Shown here one piece after another: positions 15,803-26,948 of a stretch of 64,000 nt of DNA. Made by a program: the position numbers and the translations under genes. The notes beneath the pieces were generated by a model. That model was not told where the DNA came from, did no database searches, and saw only the letters and a program-made list of their open reading frames with translations. The stretch's first letter is position 1. The number at the start of each line of letters is the position of its first letter. Source of the DNA: Pseudonocardiales bacterium (GTDB taxonomy: Bacteria; Actinomycetota; Actinomycetes; Mycobacteriales; Pseudonocardiaceae); assembly GCA_019241525.1 (NCBI GenBank), contig JAFAWY010000101.1, positions 1-64,000 of the forward strand, given 5' to 3'.

Positions 15803-16579
15803 TTAGCTTCCGGCGGCGGTTCGGCTGGTCGACGCAGGTGGCCAGGCGATGCCGAAGTGCTCGTGCAGCCCGGCGACCCCGCGCGCGGTGACGCGCAGCG
15901 CCCGGTGAGTCGCAGCGGGCATGATCCAGCCTGCGGTATCGAACGCCTCAAGAACGGCCCTGCCCAGCGCACCGGCGATGTGATGGCGCTGCTCGGTCCA
16001 GTCGATGCAACAGCGCACCGCGCCCAGCCCAGGTGGCAGCATCGCGCCCAGCGTTACAAGCTCCTGGTGCCCTTTGGCGGTGAGGCGGTAGTCGCCTTCG
16101 TCGGCAACCCCGCCGGCAAGACGGTCTCCGCGTACCGCTGCCAGGTCCGGCGTGCCATCGGGTCCCTCGATGAAGCCCCGCTCGCGCAGCGTGTCGGTAA
16201 CTGCGACGCCCAGCCGACCGCCGATGTGGTCATAGCAGCGTCTGGCCAGCCGCAGTGCGTGCGCCCGGGTCCCTTCACGCAGCGAACGCACTGGCTGGGT
16301 CGGCGCCAGCCGGCCAATGACCTCCACCAGCCGCGCCACGTCTGGGCCAGCGAGCCGGTAGTAGCGGTACCGGCCCGTGGGCAGCACCTCGATCAGACCT
16401 CTCTCGGTGAGCTTGCGCAGGTGGCCACTGGCCGTCGACGGACGCACGCCTGCCTCGGCGGCTAGCACGCTGGCCGGCAGCGCACGCCCATCGGCCAACG
16501 CCAGCAAGATCCGGCACCGTCCACGATCGGCGAGCAACTGCCCCACTGCCGCCATGTCGACATCCCCGCCACCAGGCAT
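15803..16579 (-). CDS. ArsR-family HTH regulator with C-terminal extension
   Basis: About 258 residues. The N-terminal winged HTH reads AAVGQLLADRGRCRILLALADG, VLAAEAGVRPSTASGHLRKLTERGLIEV and RYRYYRLAGPDVARLVE, typical of ArsR/SmtB repressors. The remaining ~150 residues (REGTRAHALRLARRCYDHIGG... through CCIDWTEQRHHIAGALGRAV) form the helical domain usual in actinobacterial long-form ArsR proteins, with an HCys-type RRCYDH...CCIDWTEQ arrangement that might sense metal or oxidant. The ATG at 16579 is chosen over an upstream start because the HTH begins only ~12 residues later. It is divergent from the GH13 gene, a possible target. Confidence 0.85.
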   Translation of the reverse strand: MPGGGDVDMAAVGQLLADRGRCRILLALADGRALPASVLAAEAGVRPSTASGHLRKLTERGLIEVLPTGRYRYYRLAGPDVARLVEVIGRLAPTQPVRSLREGTRAHALRLARRCYDHIGGRLGVAVTDTLRERGFIEGPDGTPDLAAVRGDRLAGGVADEGDYRLTAKGHQELVTLGAMLPPGLGAVRCCIDWTEQRHHIAGALGRAVLEAFDTAGWIMPAATHRALRVTARGVAGLHEHFGIAWPPASTSRTAAGS

Positions 16580-16709
16580 GCCACCGACGGTAGAGCGACG
16601 ACACTTCACCGGCGGTCGAACCGACGCTGTCTTTTCGTAAGATTCCTCGCGTGATCTCAGCACCGATCGTCACCGTCCAGGAGTTCATCGTCGCGCCTGG
16701 CGCCTGCTG

Positions 16710-18383
16710 GTGGCCGGCATCGTCATGAGGCTGACCCAGACGTCCGACCTGTGGTGGAAGAACGCTGTTGTCTACTGCCTCGACGTCGAGACCTATCAGG
16801 ACAGCGACGGCGATGGCCACGGCGACTTCCGCGGGCTGATCCAGCGCATCGACCACCTGCAGCGCTTGGGTGTCACCTGCATCTGGTTGATGCCCTATTA
16901 CCCCTCGCCGGATCGCGACGACGGCTACGACATCACCGACTTCTACGGGGTAGATCCGCGGCTGGGCAGCCACGGGGACTTCGTCGAGTTCGTCCGGACG
17001 GCACGCGACCGCGGCATCCGGGTGATCGCTGACCTGGTCGTCAACCACACCTCTAACCAGCACCCCTGGTTCCAGAGTGCCCGCCGTAGCCCTGACTCGC
17101 CATATCGCGACTGGTACGTCTGGGCCGACCAGCCACCTGCGGACGGCCCGCAGGGCATCACCTTCCCCGACAAGGAGACCAGTCTCTGGACCTACGACGA
17201 GGCCGCGGGACAGTACTACCTGCACCGGTTCTACAAGTACCAACCTGACCTCAACATCACCAACCCGGCGGTGCGTGACGAGATTGCCCGGACGATCGGC
17301 TTCTGGCTGCACCTGGGACTGTCCGGCTTCCGGGTCGACGCCGTCCCGTTCCTGCTGGAGACCACCGGGCAGCGCGACGCAGCAGCGCTTCCCCGTCCGC
17401 ATGACTACCTCGCCGACCTGCGCTCGTTCCTCGGCCGGCGCAGTGGGGAGGGCGTGCTGCTCGGGGAGGTCAACCTGCCTTACCCGGACACGATGACGTT
17501 CTTCGGGTCCGACCGCGATGAGCTGACGATGTGTTTTGACTTCATCGGAATGCAGCGGATGTATCTGTCTCTCGCGCGGGGCAACGCCGAATCGTTGGCC
17601 GAGGCGCTGCGCCAGCGGCCGCAGCCTCCTAAGGACGCGCACTGGGCGACGTTCGTGCGCAACCACGACGAGCTGACGCTGGACAAGCTCACCGACACGC
17701 AGCGCCAGGAGGTGTTCGAGGCATTCGGTCCCGATCCGGACATGCAGCTTTATGGCCGCGGATTGCGCAGGCGATTGCCGACGATGCTGGGCGGTGACCG
17801 GGATCGCATCCGGATGGTCTACAGCTTGCTGTTTTCCATGCCCGGCACGCCGGTGTTGTTCTACGGCGAAGAGATCGGGATGGGGGAGGACCTCCGAGCT
17901 GAGGGCCGGCTTGCGGTGCGCACCCCGATGCAGTGGTCAGCCGAGCGCAACGGTGGATTTTCCACCGCTGACAAATCCGAGCTGCCTGGCCCGATCCCGG
18001 ATGGCGAGTACGGGCCCGAGCGGGTCAACGTCGCTGCGCAGGAACGCGACCCTGGGGCGCTGCTGTGCTGGGTGCGGCTGCTGATCGAGTCGTATCGACG
18101 CTGCCCCGAACTGGCCTGGGGACGTTACGAGGTACTCGACGCCGGCGACAGTGCGGTGCTCGCGCACCGGTGTGACACCGAAGGCGGAACCGTGTTGGCG
18201 GTGCACAACTTTGCTGCCGTACCGAAGAAGGCCGCGCTGAAGCTGGCTGGGCTGGACGCCTCCTGCGTGCTCAGCGATGTCCTGGCCGATGGGTCGGAAC
18301 GGGTCGCGAACGACGGTTCCGTGGTTGTTCAGCTCGGACGGTATGGCTGCCGCTGGCTACGTGTCGAACACGATTTCCGGTGA
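16710..18383 (+). CDS. GH13 alpha-amylase family, trehalose-synthase-like glucosyltransferase
   Basis: 557 residues. The (beta/alpha)8 domain shows DSDGDGHGDFRGLIQRIDHL, DIIVNH-equivalent VIADLVVNHTS, nucleophile D210 in GFRVDAV, acid/base E253 in LLGEVNL and transition-state D320 in VRNHDEL. The N-terminal WWKNAVVYCLDVETYQDSDG and RTPMQWSAERNGGFS match trehalose synthase (maltose-trehalose interconversion, GH13_16) and related maltose-acting enzymes. It is somewhat shorter than mycobacterial TreS and has no fused maltokinase. The N-terminal GTG (16710) and an ATG five codons later are both possible; neither has a clear ribosome binding site. The precise substrate needs assay; the family call is firm. 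Confidence 0.85.
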   Translation: MAGIVMRLTQTSDLWWKNAVVYCLDVETYQDSDGDGHGDFRGLIQRIDHLQRLGVTCIWLMPYYPSPDRDDGYDITDFYGVDPRLGSHGDFVEFVRTARDRGIRVIADLVVNHTSNQHPWFQSARRSPDSPYRDWYVWADQPPADGPQGITFPDKETSLWTYDEAAGQYYLHRFYKYQPDLNITNPAVRDEIARTIGFWLHLGLSGFRVDAVPFLLETTGQRDAAALPRPHDYLADLRSFLGRRSGEGVLLGEVNLPYPDTMTFFGSDRDELTMCFDFIGMQRMYLSLARGNAESLAEALRQRPQPPKDAHWATFVRNHDELTLDKLTDTQRQEVFEAFGPDPDMQLYGRGLRRRLPTMLGGDRDRIRMVYSLLFSMPGTPVLFYGEEIGMGEDLRAEGRLAVRTPMQWSAERNGGFSTADKSELPGPIPDGEYGPERVNVAAQERDPGALLCWVRLLIESYRRCPELAWGRYEVLDAGDSAVLAHRCDTEGGTVLAVHNFAAVPKKAALKLAGLDASCVLSDVLADGSERVANDGSVVVQLGRYGCRWLRVEHDFR

Positions 18384-18419
18384 GCCATCCCCCTTACGCG
18401 GTTGGTGGTGAGCTTCGGT

Positions 18420-18743
18420 ATGTCGTCTGAGCATGTGATCGTTTCCTCGACTACGGGCAGCGAGGAGTCCGCCCGTGCTCTCGCTGCCGGAGTGATCGAC
18501 GCCAAGCTGGGCGCCTGTGCCCAGATCGTCGGGCCGATCACGAGCGTGTTCCGCTGGGAAGGGACGGTGCAGACCGAGCAGGAATGGCGGGTGGATATCA
18601 AGACGGCCGCCGATCGAGTCGCGGCGCTCACCCAGCACATCAAGGCTCACCACAGCTACGACGTGCCGGAAATCATCGCAACACCCATCACAGGCGGCAG
18701 CGCCGAATACCTTTCGTGGCTGGAAAACGAAACACGTACCTAG
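18420..18743 (+). CDS. cutA: CutA1 divalent-ion tolerance protein
   Basis: 107 residues. EHVIVSSTTGSEESARALAAG, LGACAQIVGPITSVFRWEG and QEWRVDIKTAADRV, then YDVPEIIATPITGGSAEYLSWL, match the small trimeric ferredoxin-like CutA1 fold almost end to end. CutA is implicated in copper/divalent cation tolerance, though its exact role is unclear. The ATG at 18420 is preferred, with GGTGG upstream; a TTG at 18402 is an alternative. It follows the GH13 gene by about 36 bases and could be cotranscribed. A strong hairpin element follows its stop. Confidence 0.93.
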   Translation: MSSEHVIVSSTTGSEESARALAAGVIDAKLGACAQIVGPITSVFRWEGTVQTEQEWRVDIKTAADRVAALTQHIKAHHSYDVPEIIATPITGGSAEYLSWLENETRT

Positions 18744-18771
18744 ACTTTCGGACGCTCGCCCTCGCCACCCT

Positions 18772-18835
18772 CCCGACAGGGAGACATATCGGGGTGAAAA
18801 TCACCCTGTTGAGGCCGATATATCTCCACGTCGGG
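18772..18835. repeat. ~65-bp palindromic hairpin element, copy 1 (cutA-ftsH gap)
   Basis: Arms CCCGACAGGGAGACATATCGG (first 20 bases: CCCGACAGGGAGACATATCG) and CCGATATATCTCCACGTCGGG pair along ~21 bp with few mismatches around a ~22-base loop. A second copy with the same arms is at 38118-38185. Both are intergenic between co-oriented genes. It may act as a terminator or be a small dispersed repeat. Confidence 0.8.
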
Positions 18836-18898
18836 CTGGAATTGCGCTGGTATGGGATTCGATGTTCACTATCGTGCCCGGTGGGGAAGGAGTTGGGC

Positions 18899-20983
18899 AT
18901 GCCTGACCCGTCTGCGTCAAACGGCGGCGACCGTCCTGGCCGCCTGCCGGACTCAGTACGGTCGTGGCTGCGCCAGGATCCGCCGAAGACCCCGCCGTGG
19001 CGGGTAGAAGGCCTGCCGGGGCGATCCAGCGAGCCGTCGCCGCCGCGGCGGCCGAGCTGGTCCCGGTTCTGGTGGGTGCTGCTGGGGTTGCTGGCGATCA
19101 ACTGGATAGTCTCGGCACTGCTGCTCGGTCCGGCGCCGCGTACCGCGGTGTCCTACACGTATTTCGTGCAGCAGGTCGACGCCGGCAACGTCAAGGAGAT
19201 CACCTCGACCGCGGACCGGATCGAAGGTGGCTTCAAACACCAGGTGCCCTACCCACCCGGTGCCCCGGACGCTAAGCCGGTCGAACGGTTCAGCACCCAA
19301 CGCCCGTCGTTCGCTGACGACGCGCTGTTCCAGAAGCTGCAGGATCACGGCGTGGTGGTCAACGCCAACCCGCCTGATGAGAGGCCAGCGGTATGGCAGC
19401 AGGTGCTCCTGGGATTCGGCCCGACACTGCTGTTTCTGGGTCTGATGGTGTGGTTGTTCCGGCGCAGTGCCGCCGCGGCCGGGGGACTCGGCGGCATCGG
19501 TCGGTCGCGGGCGCGGCTCTACCAACCCGAGGCCGGGCCGCGCACGACATTCGCCGATGTCGCCGGTATCGACGAGGTCGAAAACGAAGTCATGGAGATC
19601 GTTGACTTTCTCCGCGACCCCGGCCGTTACCGGCGGCTCGGTGCGCAGATCCCGCGAGGGGTGTTGCTCTCCGGGCCGCCCGGGACGGGCAAGACGCTGC
19701 TCGCCCGCGCGGTGGCCGGCGAGGCGAACGTGCCGTTCTTTTCGATCTCTGCATCTGAGTTCATCGAGATGATCGTCGGCGTTGGCGCCAGCCGCGTCCG
19801 TGACTTGTTCGAGCAAGCCAAGAAGGTCGCGCCCTCCATCATCTTCATCGACGAGCTCGACGCCATCGGACGCTCCCGCGGTGGTGCGCAGTCCTTCGGC
19901 GGCCACGACGAGCGCGAGCAGACCCTCAACCAGATCCTCACCGAGATGGACGGGTTCACCGGCAACGAGGGGGTCGTCGTGCTTGCTGCCACCAACCGTC
20001 CAGAGATCCTTGATCCAGCGCTGCTGCGCCCTGGCCGTTTCGACCGGCGGGTGACGGTCAGCCCGCCCGATCTCAAGGGGCGGCGACAGATCCTCGACGT
20101 GCACGTCCGCGGCGTACCGCTGGCCGCCGACGTCGACCTTGACGATGTGGCGGCCTCGACGCCGGGCATGGTCGGCGCAGACTTGAAGAACCTGGTCAAC
20201 GAGGCAGCGCTGCTTGCTGCTCGGCGCAACCACGACCGGGTGACCGCGGCGGATTTCAGTGATGCCCTTGAGAAGATTGTTCTCGGTACGGTGCGCGGCA
20301 TCATGCTGTCCCAAGAGGACAAGGAGCGCACCGCGTTCCACGAGTCGGGCCACGCGCTGCTGGGCATGCTGACACCCGGAGCCGATCCGGTCCGCAAGGT
20401 GTCGATCATCCCGCGCGGTCAGGCGCTGGGAGTGACCTTCCAGAGCCCGCAAACCGACCGGTACGGGTACTCGGCGAAATATCTGCGAGGCAGGATCGTC
20501 GGCGCACTGGGCGGCCGAGCCGCCGAGGACCTCGTCTACGGCGACATGACCACCGGCGCGGAAAGCGACTTGGAGCAGGTCACCGGCATCGCTCGCCAGA
20601 TGGTTGGCCGGTGGGGGATGTCCCCAGCCATCGGCCCGGTGTCGGTGCTGCCGCCGCCAGGACAGGAGACGCCATTCGGCCAGGACGGTGTCGCTCCGGC
20701 GACCAAGCAGCTGGTCGACGAGGAGGTCCGGCGAATAGTTGACGACTGCTACGCCGAAGCGGTCGCTACGTTGCGTGAGCACCGCGAGCAGCTCGACCGG
20801 CTGGCGCACACCCTGTTACAGCGAGAGACGCTCGACGAGGACGAGGCCTACGAGGCCGCGGGAATCCGCCGGGAAACCGCTCCGGCCGCAGTCGCCCGGG
20901 GGGAGGCGCCGCACACCGAGCCCGCCCCGGGCCTCCCGGTTTCCAGTCCCCGGCAAGGTGACACATCGGGGCCGGCGACCTGA
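18899..20983 (+). CDS. ftsH: ATP-dependent zinc metalloprotease FtsH
   Basis: 694 residues. Two membrane segments (about residues 57-78 and 168-187) enclose an extracytoplasmic loop of ~90 residues. The AAA module has Walker A GPPGTGKT (259-266), Walker [12 protein letters not shown], and the second region of homology with R-finger ([19 protein letters not shown]). The M41 protease zinc site HESGH is at 481-485. FtsH degrades misfolded membrane proteins and regulators. The C-terminal ~40 residues are Pro/Ala-rich and variable. The ATG at 18899 has AAGGAG six bases upstream, which rejects the longer frame overlapping cutA. Compared with mycobacterial FtsH it is shorter at the tail. This may be a second FtsH paralogue, as the [14 protein letters not shown] core is conserved but the N-domain is divergent. 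Confidence 0.95.
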   Translation: MPDPSASNGGDRPGRLPDSVRSWLRQDPPKTPPWRVEGLPGRSSEPSPPRRPSWSRFWWVLLGLLAINWIVSALLLGPAPRTAVSYTYFVQQVDAGNVKEITSTADRIEGGFKHQVPYPPGAPDAKPVERFSTQRPSFADDALFQKLQDHGVVVNANPPDERPAVWQQVLLGFGPTLLFLGLMVWLFRRSAAAAGGLGGIGRSRARLYQPEAGPRTTFADVAGIDEVENEVMEIVDFLRDPGRYRRLGAQIPRGVLLSGPPGTGKTLLARAVAGEANVPFFSISASEFIEMIVGVGASRVRDLFEQAKKVAPSIIFIDELDAIGRSRGGAQSFGGHDEREQTLNQILTEMDGFTGNEGVVVLAATNRPEILDPALLRPGRFDRRVTVSPPDLKGRRQILDVHVRGVPLAADVDLDDVAASTPGMVGADLKNLVNEAALLAARRNHDRVTAADFSDALEKIVLGTVRGIMLSQEDKERTAFHESGHALLGMLTPGADPVRKVSIIPRGQALGVTFQSPQTDRYGYSAKYLRGRIVGALGGRAAEDLVYGDMTTGAESDLEQVTGIARQMVGRWGMSPAIGPVSVLPPPGQETPFGQDGVAPATKQLVDEEVRRIVDDCYAEAVATLREHREQLDRLAHTLLQRETLDEDEAYEAAGIRRETAPAAVARGEAPHTEPAPGLPVSSPRQGDTSGPAT

Positions 20984-20984
20984 C

Positions 20985-22037
20985 TCACCGGCTCGCCCGT
21001 CCCACCAGTACGCAGGCGTCGTCGGTGCGGATACCGGCGTCGCGCAGCAGCGTGGCCGCCGTCAATAGCGGTGTACTGGTCACCAACTGATCGAGTTCAT
21101 CGCAACCCCAGCGCCCGCGCACCCCATCGGAGTGCAGGATGACGAGCGAGTCAGCCGGTAGTAGGTGGTCGAAGGGCTGCAACGGAGGCTCGCGGTAGCC
21201 CACGATGCCGCTGTGGGATACCAGGCGTCGCTTTTCCCGTGCGTTCACCACCGCGCCCCCGATGTTGCCTACCCCGATGAAGCGCAGCCGGTGGGCGTCG
21301 GGATCAAGCTCGGCGATTGCCACCGCACCACCGTAGGTACCGGCCAGGGCACGGTGGATCCTGAGCAGGGCGACCTCCGGCGGTGATACGGGCTGGGTGC
21401 AGTCGGTGAAGGCCCGGACCGCCTCCCTGGCGGCTGCCGCGGCCAGCGGTCCACGTCCGGACCCGTCGCAGACCATCAGCGAGATTCGGGGTCCGTCGCG
21501 GCGCACCGCATACGTGTCGCCGCAGACGTCTTCGCCGCTTGCCGCACGGGAGATGCCCGCTGCCGGTGGTCCGACGGCCTCGGCAGCCAGCGTCGGGCGA
21601 GCCTGCCGATCTGCCTCGAAGCGAGCCGCAAGCACGGTGCCCCGGCCCGGCCGTGACGCGATATCGAGCTGGTCGGCGAGCCGGGCAACCATGCCAAGTC
21701 CGACGCCGAGCGTCCCTGCCGTCGAGTGACGATGCCGGCGAGCGATCCCGACGTCGACGATTCCAGGTCCGCTGTCCACCGTGACCACCTCGACCGCGGC
21801 CGACGCGCCAGTACGGATCGAGCGCAGCAAGATCGCTCCACCACCGCCGTGGGTGTGCACATTGGTTGCCAGTTCGGTCACCGCTAAGCCAACTTCCGCC
21901 ACGCGTGCGACCGGCAGTCCAACCTGCTGCGCAAGCTGTTCAGCGGCGCGGCGTGCCGCGACCGCGTCGCTGACTTCATCCAGTGACAGCCACGCCACAT
22001 CTTCGACGGTGGCAGCGGCGGTGGCAGGGCTGCTCAT
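20985..22037 (-). CDS. RsbT-RsbX-type fusion: ATPase kinase plus SpoIIE/PP2C phosphatase
   Basis: 350 residues in two domains. Residues 1-~135 are a GHKL/HATPase_c module of the RsbT/RsbW type (AEVGLAVTELATNVHTHGGGG N-box, VDSGPGIVDVG G1 box, GTLGVGLGMVARLAD G2-like). Residues ~150-350 are an RsbX/SpoIIE-like PP2C phosphatase (EDVCGDTYAVRR, LMVCDGSGRGPLAAAAAREAV, RLRFIGVGNIGGAV, SLVILHSDGVRGRW). In RsbRST stressosome systems RsbT phosphorylates RsbS/RsbR and RsbX removes the phosphates; here both activities are on one chain. The partner RsbS-like frame directly upstream is broken. The ATG at 22037 is chosen over a TTG three codons earlier. The gene converges on ftsH with only 1 base between stop codons. 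Confidence 0.85.
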   Translation of the reverse strand: MSSPATAAATVEDVAWLSLDEVSDAVAARRAAEQLAQQVGLPVARVAEVGLAVTELATNVHTHGGGGAILLRSIRTGASAAVEVVTVDSGPGIVDVGIARRHRHSTAGTLGVGLGMVARLADQLDIASRPGRGTVLAARFEADRQARPTLAAEAVGPPAAGISRAASGEDVCGDTYAVRRDGPRISLMVCDGSGRGPLAAAAAREAVRAFTDCTQPVSPPEVALLRIHRALAGTYGGAVAIAELDPDAHRLRFIGVGNIGGAVVNAREKRRLVSHSGIVGYREPPLQPFDHLLPADSLVILHSDGVRGRWGCDELDQLVTSTPLLTAATLLRDAGIRTDDACVLVGRASR

Positions 22038-22050
22038 CGCCGCCAAGAAG

Positions 22051-22238
22051 TCATCGCGTCCATATCACCACCGCACCCGAACCGCCGTAGGTCACGATAT
22101 TGTGGGCGGGCTTGCCCGCGACCGTCACCAGTGTGGTCTGATCGACCAGGGACAACGACTGCACTGTCGGTCCAAGAGGTCAACCCAAGTCCAGACCAGC
22201 AGCGCGTCACCGAGCCGCAGGATCGGCACGCGCTCCAT
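22051..22238 (-). pseudogene. RsbS-like STAS protein remnant
   Basis: The frame beginning at ATG 22238 reads MERVPILRLGDALLV, which matches the N-terminus of RsbS-type STAS antagonists (consensus RVPILRLGD-LLVSIQVDL-D), then VDLLDRQ before running into an unrelated tail and a TGA at 22125. A different frame continues toward 22051 (TTLVTVAGKPAHNIV). Full-length RsbS is about 120 residues, so this copy is truncated or frameshifted after ~24. Its position just before the RsbT-RsbX gene supports the identification. Confidence 0.5.
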
Positions 22239-22381
22239 CAAACACTCCGCCGTCGTGACGCACCAGATCCATCTCAGGGTGACGCAGCGCACCCAACACC
22301 CGAACCGCGGTGGTGTCTTTAGGTCAGGGATTCTTCGGGACTGGTTAGGTACCGCCGCCAACGATGTCAGTCAGCCCGATG

Positions 22382-22831
22382 TCAGGGCACGATCTGCACC
22401 TCGTCGCCGAGGTGCAGGGTGTTGTAGAAGATCCGGGCGGCATCGGGGGTCAAATGCACGCAGCCGTGCGAAGGAACTCGCACATTGTCTTCATGAAACG
22501 CGTTATCGCCGTCGAAAAACACGGAGTAAGGCATTGGGGCGTTGTGGAACAAGCTGCTGCGGTGGTGTAGGTCTTTCCAGAACACCTTGAAGGTGCCCGG
22601 CGCAGTCGGTGCGCTGGGTTGGCCGGTGGCCACCGGAACCGGGCCGTAGCTGACGTTGCCGTCGCGCATCAGCCACGCCTGCTGGGAAGACAACTTGACG
22701 CAGGCCCGGGTCGACACTCCGCAGGGAGCGCCATCCGGCGCGACCGCGGCAGTAGCCTTTGTTGCAGGCAACACACCCGTAGCTGCCACGGCCGCCAACC
22801 CAGCGATCCCGGCTGCACGAATGATCGGCAT
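22382..22831 (-). CDS. Exported L,D-transpeptidase (YkuD domain), copy 1
   Basis: 149 residues. An N-terminal signal peptide (IIRAAGIAGLAAVAATGVLPATKATA) is followed by a short YkuD catalytic domain: VSYGPVPVATGQPSAPTAPG, APMPYSVFFDGDNAFHED and the active-site S-H-G-C-V-H-L with the nucleophilic Cys. L,D-transpeptidases make 3-3 peptidoglycan cross-links or attach proteins outside the membrane. Two extra Cys (GAPCGVSTRACVKL) near the N-terminus may form a disulfide. The ATG at 22831 is chosen because the signal peptide begins there; longer starts give no export signal. A paralogue lies at 36861-37310. Confidence 0.9.
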   Translation of the reverse strand: MPIIRAAGIAGLAAVAATGVLPATKATAAVAPDGAPCGVSTRACVKLSSQQAWLMRDGNVSYGPVPVATGQPSAPTAPGTFKVFWKDLHHRSSLFHNAPMPYSVFFDGDNAFHEDNVRVPSHGCVHLTPDAARIFYNTLHLGDEVQIVP

Positions 22832-23087
22832 AATGTCGTTCTCCTCCGGCCAGCACGACTGTTCGTCGCACTGAGTTACCCGATCACCGCGCACAGTAAA
22901 CCCCAGCTCCCCAGCCCCTCTCGCGTTAAACGGTGCACCGCTGTTCAGGGACTCCCGAAACAGCAGCCTGCATCCTCCAACGCGAGAGTATGAGGGCGGG
23001 GTGGGGTAGGCAGGCCAGAGCGGGACGCTAGGATCAGGGCGGGACCACAGCGTCCCGGGTGAGTCGGGGAAAACCAGGAGGCAACCT

Positions 23088-26080
<2,993 letters not shown>

Positions 26081-26138
26081 GTAGCGATGCAACTTATTCG
26101 GTCGCATCCCCACTTACCGGCGGCTACCACCCGTCCGG

Positions 26139-26948
26139 GTGATGCCGCTGATCTTGCATATCGAGCCTGGCGCGATGCCATCGCGCAGCGCGCTGCTGGA
26201 AGCAGCCGCGTCGGCGGCGGTGGCGCTGTGCCGTGATGAGCGGTCACAGCCCGGTGGCCCATGGTCCGCCGAGGTGCAATCCTGGCTGGCCGGCCGGATT
26301 CGAAAAGTTGCTCGCCGGGCCCGCGGCGCGCGCTGGGCTGCGGTGACCGAGCTTCCCGGCGTCACCGTTGACAACCGCGGCGCCCAGGTGCGGGCATTGC
26401 TGCCGTGGTTGGTCACCGAGACGCCGCACATCGTGACGCGGCTGCAGGTAGGTGGGACTGATCTGCCGCCCGATGAAGCCGGTCCACTACCCGAGGGCGT
26501 CCCGGTGCTCTGGCTGACGCCCGGGCCGCTGATGACGGTGGGGAAGGCGGCTGCTCAGGTGGGGCATGCCACGGTATTGCTGGCGGCGCGGCTTGCCATC
26601 GACGGCCGGATACCTGAATTGGAGAGTTGGGCCGCAGGTGGTTACCGCTGCGGCGTGCGCCCCGCCAGCCCAGGCCGATGGGCTGAGTTGGTGACCACCG
26701 AGCATCCCGAACAAGCTTGGAGGCAGCGCAACGTGCTTATCGTGCGCGACGCGGGCTTCACCGAGGTTCCTCCCGGCACCCCCCACTGTGGCTGCCCACT
26801 TCCGCGCCTAGATCCTAGATCCCGCACTTGCGCAGACCCGCAGAGAGATCATGAGGCGGCGGCCAGGCGAGTGAGGGCGGACCGGGCCACGGCGGGGTCA
26901 GTGGTCGGCCAAAATGGCGGCAGCGAGGCACGGAGGAAGGCGCCGTAG
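26139..26948 (+). CDS. PTH2-family peptidyl-tRNA hydrolase, 3' end frameshifted
   Basis: The N-terminal ~100 residues (MPLILHIEPGAMPSRS...GRIRKVARRARGARWAAV) form the actinobacterial-specific extension; the C-terminal half has the Pth2 core VGKAAAQVGHATVLLAA and RQRNVLIVRDAGFTEVPPGT. Pth2 hydrolyses peptidyl-tRNA dropped from ribosomes. After PPGT a run of six C (26780 region) throws the frame off; with one C fewer it would read TVAAHFRA and stop at 26811, the usual length. As sequenced it extends 45 unrelated Arg/Ala-rich residues and overlaps dinG by 100 bases, so a frameshift, real or from assembly, is very likely. The ATG at 26142 may be the true start. It follows serB in the same direction. 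Confidence 0.75.
   Translation: MMPLILHIEPGAMPSRSALLEAAASAAVALCRDERSQPGGPWSAEVQSWLAGRIRKVARRARGARWAAVTELPGVTVDNRGAQVRALLPWLVTETPHIVTRLQVGGTDLPPDEAGPLPEGVPVLWLTPGPLMTVGKAAAQVGHATVLLAARLAIDGRIPELESWAAGGYRCGVRPASPGRWAELVTTEHPEQAWRQRNVLIVRDAGFTEVPPGTPHCGCPLPRLDPRSRTCADPQRDHEAAARRVRADRATAGSVVGQNGGSEARRKAP

Noticed and set aside
16275-17666. 463-codon minus-strand frame across arsR/GH13
   Set aside because: Its first half is antisense to the catalytic GH13 domain and its second half is arsR in a wrong frame.
18584-18898. A longer FtsH starting inside cutA
   Set aside because: The extra 105 codons are cutA read out of frame and the hairpin repeat; an ATG with a good ribosome binding site lies at 18899.
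18953-20809. 618-codon minus-strand frame inside ftsH
   Set aside because: Shadow of ftsH caused by high GC; composition is Arg/His/Pro-rich with no motif.
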